A DNA stretch of 5,194 nt from Deltaproteobacteria bacterium (lineage in GTDB: Bacteria; Desulfobacterota; Deferrimicrobia; Deferrimicrobiales; Deferrimicrobiaceae). The stretch lies in contig DOTC01000193.1 of assembly GCA_003513855.1 (NCBI GenBank), forward strand, positions 7,402 to 12,595. The letters are read 5' to 3'. Shown piece after piece: positions 1 through 5,194 of the stretch. Under the pieces are notes generated by a model. The model saw nothing but the letters and a program-made list of their open reading frames with translations. It made no database searches and had not been told where the DNA came from. The translations under genes and the position numbers were made by a program. Position 1 is the first letter of the stretch, and each line of letters begins with the position of its first letter.

Positions 1-2
1 TT

Positions 3-239
3 GCGGCGGCTCTCCTGCGGGACGGTGCCCGCCATTCGAAAGAGAACATCCTGGAAAGGATCGACAGCGGCGTGAGGGAAACGATTCCCCTGCGGAATCC
101 TGTGCCTGTGCACATCCTCTACTGGACGGCGTGGGTGGATGACCGGGGGACGATCCAGTTCCGGGAGGATATCTACGGGCGGGATATCCCTCTCGCGACC
201 GCGCTGAAGGAGACTCCCCCGGCTCCGCGGGAGTCGTGA
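3..239 (+). CDS. L,D-transpeptidase (YcbB/LdtD type), C-terminal end
   Basis: Only the last 78 codons are in the window; the frame is open from base 3 to TGA at 237-239. The tail reads PVPVHILYWTAWVDDRGTIQ, then FREDIYGRD and a short Pro-rich end. The VHxLYWTAWVD...F(R)xDIYGRD signature is the characteristic end of the large YcbB-type YkuD-fold L,D-transpeptidases, which form 3-3 (mDAP-mDAP) cross-links in peptidoglycan in the periplasm. The catalytic SHGC(I/V)R cysteine motif lies upstream of the window, so activity cannot be judged here. The gene converges on the MepK-like endopeptidase gene, whose stop codon is 22 bases away on the other strand. Family assignment rests on this tail alone but the motif is distinctive. 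Confidence 0.85.
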   Translation, partial: AAALLRDGARHSKENILERIDSGVRETIPLRNPVPVHILYWTAWVDDRGTIQFREDIYGRDIPLATALKETPPAPRES

Positions 240-240
240 A

Positions 241-259
241 TCCGTCAGGCCTGCACGGA
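241..259. repeat. short inverted repeat in the convergent gap
   Basis: TCCGT (241-245) and ACGGA (255-259) form a 5-bp inverted repeat around an internal CAGGCCTG palindrome. It fills almost all of the 22-base gap between two convergent genes, so it could help end transcription from both sides. No T-run follows on either strand, so it is not a canonical intrinsic terminator. Confidence 0.3.
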
Positions 260-261
260 GG

Positions 262-816
262 CTACCAGAACCGTACCCTGCCGACGTCCACGTGCACGAA
301 GTTCGATCCGGGGTAGAACCCCACCCCCCCCCTCTTCAGATCCAGGGCCGCCTGCCGGAGCGAACCGAGCTCGCAGCCCGGGAGACGGATGTCGACCGCC
401 TTGCCCTCCATGTGAAGGCTGTACCTGGCTACGTTTTTCGAATGATCGCGAAGTTTCGCGTTCGTGGCCGGGGAGCGGTACCCGGAGATGATATGAAACG
501 GCGAAGGGGTGCCGACTCTCCGGGACAGGTCGTGGAGAAGATCGAGCAGGCCGGGATCGACGGGTGCGATCCTCCCCGTCCGATGGTCGCGGAGGATGTG
601 ATTGATGTCCTGCAGGGCTTCGGGACGGTACCGCCCCCGGACGCAGTAGGCCGCATCCAGGGACTCTTCGGTGTGGGTGTTGTAGAAGGAGAGCCTTCGC
701 ACGGGGGGGGAGAAGCGATCCAGGGCACCGAACGACGGAACGGGGGATAACCCCGCAACGGCTGCCAAAGCCCCCATCTTGAGAAATTCACGGCGATCGA
801 TCTTCCGGCGGTTCAT
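262..816 (-). CDS. mepK: Tat-exported M15A/DUF882 murein endopeptidase, MepK (YcbK)-like
   Basis: The product has 184 residues, about the length of E. coli MepK/YcbK. The N-terminus has a twin-arginine signal: DRREFLKMG at residues 7-15, then a hydrophobic alanine-rich stretch to about residue 30, with possible cleavage near SFGA. The mature part shows the DUF882 start RRLSFYNTHTEESLDAAY (40-57) and ...INHILRDHRTG (71-81). The peptidase M15A core follows: SGYRSPATN (111-119), HMEGKAVDI with H135 and D142 as likely zinc ligands, and FVHVDVG with H175 as the third. In E. coli the family cleaves 3-3 mDAP-mDAP cross-links in the periplasm, which fits the L,D-transpeptidase gene next door. The ATG at 816-814 has AGGGGG (826-821) four bases upstream. 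Two homopolymer runs (G9 and C8 on the coding strand) lie inside the gene, but the frame is intact and the protein ends normally at VRFW. Substrate specificity is inferred from the family. Confidence 0.92.
   Translation of the reverse strand: MNRRKIDRREFLKMGALAAVAGLSPVPSFGALDRFSPPVRRLSFYNTHTEESLDAAYCVRGRYRPEALQDINHILRDHRTGRIAPVDPGLLDLLHDLSRRVGTPSPFHIISGYRSPATNAKLRDHSKNVARYSLHMEGKAVDIRLPGCELGSLRQAALDLKRGGVGFYPGSNFVHVDVGRVRFW
324..332. repeat. C9 homopolymer inside mepK (G9 on its coding strand)
   Basis: Nine consecutive C on the plus strand encode the RGGV part of LKRGGVGFYPG, just before the HVDVG zinc-binding motif. A one-base slip here would remove H175 and the C-terminus. A second run, G8 at 703-710, encodes SPPV near residues 36-39 of the same protein. 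Both runs are in frame as sequenced. Confidence 0.8.
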
Positions 817-838
817 GACACCCCCTGAAACAAAGGTT

Positions 839-875
839 CCCCCCCCGTTGTTCGGGTCTGCGACGACGGGGGGGG
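839..875. repeat. C8/G8 inverted repeat (hairpin) in the mepK leader
   Basis: C8 at 839-846 faces G8 at 868-875 across 21 bases. On the plus strand the stem continues through GTTGTT (847-852) against GACGAC read inward from 867, with two G-T wobbles, giving about 14 pairs. On the minus strand, the sense of mepK, the C8/G8 core plus a few further pairs remain, with C-A mismatches. No T-run follows on either side, so it is not a standard terminator. It lies in the likely 5' leader of mepK, 13 bases beyond its ribosome binding site, and the C-run could also pair with AGGGGG of that site. Confidence 0.6.
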
Positions 876-893
876 ATTGCAGAGTTCCTGCGC

Positions 894-922
894 ATTATAT
901 CGGAAGATCGTTTGGTACATTT
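894..922 (-). promoter_or_regulatory. possible sigma70-type promoter for mepK
   Basis: The minus strand has a perfect TATAAT at 899-894. The -35 region is weak: AAATGT at 17-base spacing (922-917), or TTGAAA (925-920) at a long 20-base spacing. The start of transcription would fall near 887, giving a leader of about 70 bases that contains the C8/G8 hairpin. The -10 is convincing; the -35 is not. Confidence 0.5.
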
Positions 923-1068
923 CAAAAAAATATCGCTCCTCCTCAATCGTCGCGCTTGCGCCCCATCGCGTCAGGGTCGAGGGATCCGTGATCACGAGGA
1001 AGTTCCCGTCATGGACGGTCCTTCCTGCCACCGTGGGCTGATCCGGCACGGAAACACAGGGGGGATCC

Positions 1069-1097
1069 TTGACAGGGTGGAATCCTCTTGGAATATT
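1069..1097 (+). promoter_or_regulatory. sigma70-type promoter for the SDR gene
   Basis: A perfect TTGACA (1069-1074), a 17-base spacer and AATATT (1092-1097, 4 of 6 to TATAAT) form a good promoter. Transcription would start near 1104, about 50 bases before the ATG at 1156. This also argues against the in-frame TTG at 1069 as a start codon, because that TTG is part of the -35 box. Confidence 0.65.
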
Positions 1098-1140
1098 TGT
1101 CTGCAAAGATCGGAGGATCCAGGGCCGGAATGCCGCCGAC

Positions 1141-1150
1141 AGGAAGGGAG
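1141..1150 (+). promoter_or_regulatory. ribosome binding site deciding the SDR start
   Basis: AGGAAGGGAG ends five bases before ATG 1156. It is the best Shine-Dalgarno match near any in-frame start of this gene and places the Rossmann motif at residues 7-14, as expected for the family. Confidence 0.75.
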
Positions 1151-1155
1151 ATCAC

Positions 1156-1938
1156 ATGACGACTGCGCTTGTGACAGGGGCAACTTCAGGGGTCGGCAAC
1201 GCATTTGCGCGGCGGCTTGCAGCCGAGGGGTGCGGTCTTGTCCTCGTCGCCAGGGAGACCGGCCGGTTGGAGGATGTGGCCAGGATCCTGCGTGAGCTGC
1301 ATGGCGTGGACATCGAGGTTCTCGCGGCGGACCTGAGCGACCGGGAACAGCTGGAACGGGTGGCCGATCGCCTGCGCGACGAGGCCCGGCCTGTCGACGT
1401 TCTGGTCAACAACGCGGGGTTTGCCGTCGGCAAGCCGTTCCTGGCCGCTCCCCTTCGCGAGGAGGAGCGCATGCTCGACGTCATGGTCCGCGCCGTTCTC
1501 GTGCTCACCCGCGCCGCCGCGCCCGGCATGGTCGCTCGTGGCCGGGGGAACGTCATCACGGTGTCCTCCGTCGCCGGCTTTTTTCCCGGAGGCACCTATT
1601 CGGCAGCGAAAGCGTGGGCGACATCGTTCACCGCGTCCCTGGCAGGAGAATTGGCCGGTACCGGTGTCACAGCGACAGCCCTGTGCCCCGGGTATGTGCG
1701 GACCGAGTTCCACCGGAGGGCGAGGCTGAACGTGTCGCACCTTCCGGCCTGGGCCTGGCTGGACGCCGAACGGGTCGTCGCCGACTGCCTTGCCGACGTC
1801 CGCCGCGGGCGAACGGTCAGCGTGCCGAGCCTGCGGTACAAGGCGGCGGTTTCCTTCCTGCGGCACATCCCGCTTTGCTTCGGCAAGGGACTCTCCGCGC
1901 GCCGTGCCGCGATGCTGGCGCGGAACCCGGGGCGATGA
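1156..1938 (+). CDS. short-chain dehydrogenase/reductase (SDR), atypical active site
   Basis: The product has 260 residues, normal for a classical SDR. It is a cytoplasmic NAD(P)-dependent oxidoreductase; the substrate is unknown. The N-terminal Rossmann fold has TGATSGVG (7-14), the acidic AADLSD region (58-62) and VNNAG (84-88). The active site is ITVSSVAG (134-141) with S138, and YSAAK with Y148 and K152. PGYVRTEF (178-185) is the usual segment after the active site. Two things are odd. S138 and Y148 are 10 residues apart rather than the usual 13, and the position of the tetrad asparagine (D-V-N-x in relatives) is M110. From memory, the whole protein, especially PGGTYSAAKAW, the LDAERVVAD segment and RRGRTVSVPSLRYKA, resembles a subfamily common in actinobacteria, so transfer is possible. 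It has its own promoter, is flanked by genes on the opposite strand and is probably monocistronic. The start is ATG 1156; in-frame extension to TTG 1069 would run into the promoter. Confidence 0.92.
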   Translation: MTTALVTGATSGVGNAFARRLAAEGCGLVLVARETGRLEDVARILRELHGVDIEVLAADLSDREQLERVADRLRDEARPVDVLVNNAGFAVGKPFLAAPLREEERMLDVMVRAVLVLTRAAAPGMVARGRGNVITVSSVAGFFPGGTYSAAKAWATSFTASLAGELAGTGVTATALCPGYVRTEFHRRARLNVSHLPAWAWLDAERVVADCLADVRRGRTVSVPSLRYKAAVSFLRHIPLCFGKGLSARRAAMLARNPGR

Positions 1939-1979
1939 CCGCTGTTCCGGTTCGAGTCCCCGCAGAGCGCCAGGAAACG

Positions 1980-2010
1980 AAAAAGGAGCGACGGAGTTCT
2001 CCGCCGCCCC
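1980..2010 (-). terminator. intrinsic terminator of icd
   Basis: Read on the minus strand, GGGGCGGCGGAG (2010-1999) pairs with CTCCGTCGCTCC (1996-1985): 12 pairs including two G-U wobbles, with a very small AA loop that in practice opens to GAAC. TTTTT (1984-1980) follows directly. It lies about 47 bases past the icd stop codon. On the plus strand the wobbles become mismatches and no T-run follows, so it is directional towards icd. Confidence 0.85.
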
Positions 2011-2026
2011 CCGGTCGTCTCCCGGT

Positions 2027-2054
2027 GCCGAAGGGGGGGCTCGCCCCCCACGGC
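2027..2054. repeat. G7/C6 hairpin just after the icd stop
   Basis: GCCG (2027-2030) pairs with CGGC (2051-2054), and GGGGGG (2034-2039) pairs with CCCCCC (2044-2049) around a CTCG tetraloop, with a small AAG/A internal loop. On the plus strand it is followed by only CTTTAT, so it could be a weak terminator for the SDR gene. On the minus strand it would form right after the icd stop codon, ahead of the true terminator, and might protect the 3' end of the mRNA. Confidence 0.6.
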
Positions 2055-2056
2055 CT

Positions 2057-4300
<2,244 letters not shown>

Positions 4301-4355
4301 TTATTTTCTGTCTGTATCGCCGGAGGCTTCATGAAAGGGTATCTGGGATTGCAAT

Positions 4356-4374
4356 CGTTCCCCGATGGGAAACG
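4356..4374. repeat. hairpin in the icd 5' leader
   Basis: CGTTCCC (4356-4362) pairs with GGGAAACG (4367-4374) with one bulged A and a CGAT loop. It falls in the roughly 200-base leader predicted for icd if transcription starts near 4488. There is no T-run, and no riboswitch class is recognised. Confidence 0.35.
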
Positions 4375-4483
4375 GTCACGTGTCGCTGAACCCGACATCT
4401 TCCCCATGGGCATCCCGGGCACCGGGAAGGAAGGATTCTCTCTCCCCGACCACGGGTACTGCGTTCTCAGGAACGGATATGCT

Positions 4484-4504
4484 GTATACAAAGTCGTATA
4501 CAAA
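4484..4504. promoter_or_regulatory. tandem GTATACAAA sites, possible operator
   Basis: GTATACAAA occurs at 4484-4492 and 4496-4504, a direct repeat with a 12-base period, about one helical turn. Each copy contains the palindrome GTATAC; the extended form TTGTATACAA resembles sites bound by GntR-family (FadR/VanR-type) repressors. One copy overlaps the predicted icd -10 and the other its start point, a natural position for repression. No regulator gene is in the window. Confidence 0.5.
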
Positions 4505-4521
4505 ACCTCTCGGAAAGTCAA
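4495..4521 (-). promoter_or_regulatory. possible icd promoter
   Basis: On the minus strand, TTGACT (4521-4516) is followed after 15 bases by TATACG (4500-4495). The -35 is good; the spacing is short and the -10 is moderate. A/T-rich sequence just upstream (4523-4538) could act as an UP element. Transcription would start near 4488, leaving a 200-base leader. Confidence 0.45.
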
Positions 4522-4537
4522 GCAAAAATCTGTTTTT

Positions 4538-4576
4538 GGGCCTGTTCCGGGTGGGGGGGGCGACGATGAAGGGGGG
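4538..4576 (+). other. G-rich block with quadruplex potential
   Basis: G-runs occur at 4538-4540, 4549-4551, 4553-4560 (G8) and 4571-4576 (G6). Splitting the G8 run gives at least four GGG tracts with short to medium loops (8, 1 and 2 bases), which meets a relaxed quadruplex pattern. It lies between the icd promoter and the Hsp20 promoter. Confidence 0.45.
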
Positions 4577-4583
4577 ACTTGCC

Positions 4584-4609
4584 TCCCCACGGGTTTCCCG
4601 GGGTGGGGA
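4584..4609. repeat. inverted repeat upstream of Hsp20
   Basis: TCCCCAC (4584-4590) pairs with GTGGGGA (4603-4609), and GGG-TTT-CCC (4591-4599) can form an inner stem, leaving GGG unpaired. It sits just upstream of the proposed Hsp20 -35. No T-run follows, so a terminator role is unlikely. It does not match the CIRCE/HrcA site. Confidence 0.45.
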
Positions 4610-4617
4610 ACGCCCGG

Positions 4618-4646
4618 TTAAATTTCATTCCCCACCGTTGTAAAAT
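4618..4646 (+). promoter_or_regulatory. possible promoter for Hsp20
   Basis: TAAAAT (4641-4646, 5 of 6 to TATAAT) lies 17 bases after TTAAAT (4618-4623, weak -35). The start point would be near 4653, about 75 bases before the ATG. CCCCAC (4630-4635) faintly recalls the heat-shock sigma32 -10 (CCCCAT), but no CTTGAAA lies at the right distance, so heat-shock sigma control is not shown. Confidence 0.45.
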
Positions 4647-4728
4647 ATGGATATACGGAGTGGATTCACGGAAGCCCGGGAAGAGGTTGAGCAGACGGCC
4701 CGGGCCGCCTGCGGAAAAGAGGCGGGCC

Positions 4729-5194
4729 ATGAAAAAGGTCGAGTCGAAGGGCCTCGTCAAGGCCGGGCCAGCAAGGATGTTTTCCCCCTTCGAGGCCATG
4801 GAGAAGTGTTTTGGGGATTTCTTCGGAAGGCCGTTCCCCCCGATGGTTCCCCCGTGGTGGTCCGGTCTGAAAATGCCGGAGGTGGAGATCGCGCCATCGA
4901 TCGACATCTTCGAGGAAGGCGGCGAAGTCGTCGTGAAGGCCGAACTGCCCGGGGTGAAAAAGGTAGACATCGAGATCAACATGACGGACCAGTCGATCAC
5001 CATCTCCGGCGAAAAAAAGAAGGAAGAGAAGATCGACAAGAAAGGGTTTTACCGCCTCGAGCGTTCCTACGGCTCCTTTACCCGTTCCTTCACCTTCCCG
5101 TCAGAGGTGCGAACGGACGACGTGAAGGCAACGTTCAAGGACGGTGTCCTCGAGATTCGGATCCCGAAGACCGAGGAGGCAAAGAAGAAGGCAA
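4729..5194 (+). CDS. Hsp20 / alpha-crystallin small heat-shock protein, 3' end cut off
   Basis: The gene starts at ATG 4729 with AAGAGG six bases upstream (4717-4722) and runs off the window after 155 codons. Small heat-shock proteins are ATP-independent cytoplasmic holdases that bind unfolding proteins as large oligomers. The N-terminal arm (1-50) is rich in Phe, Pro and Trp (FGDFFGRPFPP, PPWW), as expected for substrate binding. The alpha-crystallin domain spans about 53-147: PSIDIFEEGGEVVVKAELPG, VDIEI (79-83), FYRLERSYGSFTRSFTFP (107-124) and the closing FKDGVLEIRIPK (136-147). The family length is about 145-165 residues, so only a few residues should be missing, including the expected C-terminal I-x-I/V motif. 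It is divergent from icd. It may head an operon continuing to the right, which cannot be seen. Confidence 0.95.
   Translation, partial: MKKVESKGLVKAGPARMFSPFEAMEKCFGDFFGRPFPPMVPPWWSGLKMPEVEIAPSIDIFEEGGEVVVKAELPGVKKVDIEINMTDQSITISGEKKKEEKIDKKGFYRLERSYGSFTRSFTFPSEVRTDDVKATFKDGVLEIRIPKTEEAKKKA

Larger units (their letters stand above)
817..1155. other. divergent intergenic region mepK / SDR, no gene supported
   Basis: This 339-base stretch separates two divergent genes. It holds the mepK leader hairpin, the leftward TATAAT, a perfect 10-base palindrome CGTGATCACG (987-996), a G6 run (1059-1064) and the rightward TTGACA promoter. Open frames cross it on both strands, but none gives a recognisable protein or has a convincing ribosome binding site. 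Between about 925 and 1068 I see nothing else. Confidence 0.6.

Noticed and set aside
813..1106. A 97-codon minus-strand frame ahead of mepK.
   Set aside because: No family is recognised, it overlaps the mepK start and spans the C8/G8 hairpin and the leftward promoter; no good ribosome binding site.
1946..1973. A GGTTCGAGTCCC stretch followed later by GCCA, like the T-arm and 3' end of a tRNA.
   Set aside because: The T-stem does not pair beyond two bases, and no matching acceptor 5' strand or anticodon arm lies upstream; that sequence is the end of the SDR gene. Coincidence, or at most a remnant.
4574..4635. A CIRCE (HrcA) or sigma32 heat-shock element before Hsp20.
   Set aside because: No TTAGCACTC/GAGTGCTAA repeat is present, and CCCCAC at 4630-4635 has no matching CTTGAAA at 13-15 bases.
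4647..5194. An open frame from ATG 4647 in a different frame from Hsp20, a possible leader peptide or overlapping gene.
   Set aside because: Its product is Arg/Gly-rich shadow sequence and it has no Shine-Dalgarno match; the Hsp20 frame is clearly the coding one.

Overview
This is a high-G+C bacterial window with five protein genes. Two run off the ends. From left to right they are: the C-terminal end of an L,D-transpeptidase of the YcbB/LdtD type (+); a Tat-exported M15A/DUF882 murein endopeptidase like MepK/YcbK (-); a 260-residue short-chain dehydrogenase/reductase (+); a complete 743-residue monomeric NADP-dependent isocitrate dehydrogenase (-); and the first 155 residues of an Hsp20 small heat-shock protein (+). 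The Tat signal peptide, the mDAP-type peptidoglycan enzymes and the monomeric IDH suggest a Gram-negative, deltaproteobacteria-like organism (Desulfobacterota in the broad sense). That assignment is inference; no rRNA or other marker gene is present.

Region 1-816 is about the cell wall. The transpeptidase tail and the endopeptidase gene converge with only 22 bases between them. L,D-transpeptidases make 3-3 cross-links, and E. coli MepK cuts them, so the pair is a maker and a breaker. A promoter-like TATAAT on the minus strand and a C8/G8 hairpin lie ahead of the endopeptidase gene.

Region 817-1155 separates the divergent endopeptidase and SDR genes. It carries a leftward -10 box and a good rightward sigma70-type promoter (TTGACA, 17 bases, AATATT), but no gene I can support. 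The SDR gene (1156-1938) reads as a member of a subfamily I associate with actinobacteria and has an altered catalytic site.

Region 1939-2056 lies between the convergent SDR and icd genes. It holds a strong intrinsic terminator for icd on the minus strand and a second G7/C6 hairpin. Monomeric icd (4288 to 2057) keeps every substrate, metal and NADP residue I could place.

Region 4289-4728 is a 440-base divergent regulatory region between icd and the Hsp20 gene. It has a leftward promoter overlaid by two GTATACAAA repeats that look like operators, a G-rich block able to form a quadruplex, and a rightward promoter-like pair ahead of Hsp20. Poly-G/poly-C runs of 6 to 9 bases are frequent across the window, both inside and between genes. 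I see no mobile element, CRISPR array, RNA gene or clearly new multi-gene system; the interesting signals are regulatory and structural.
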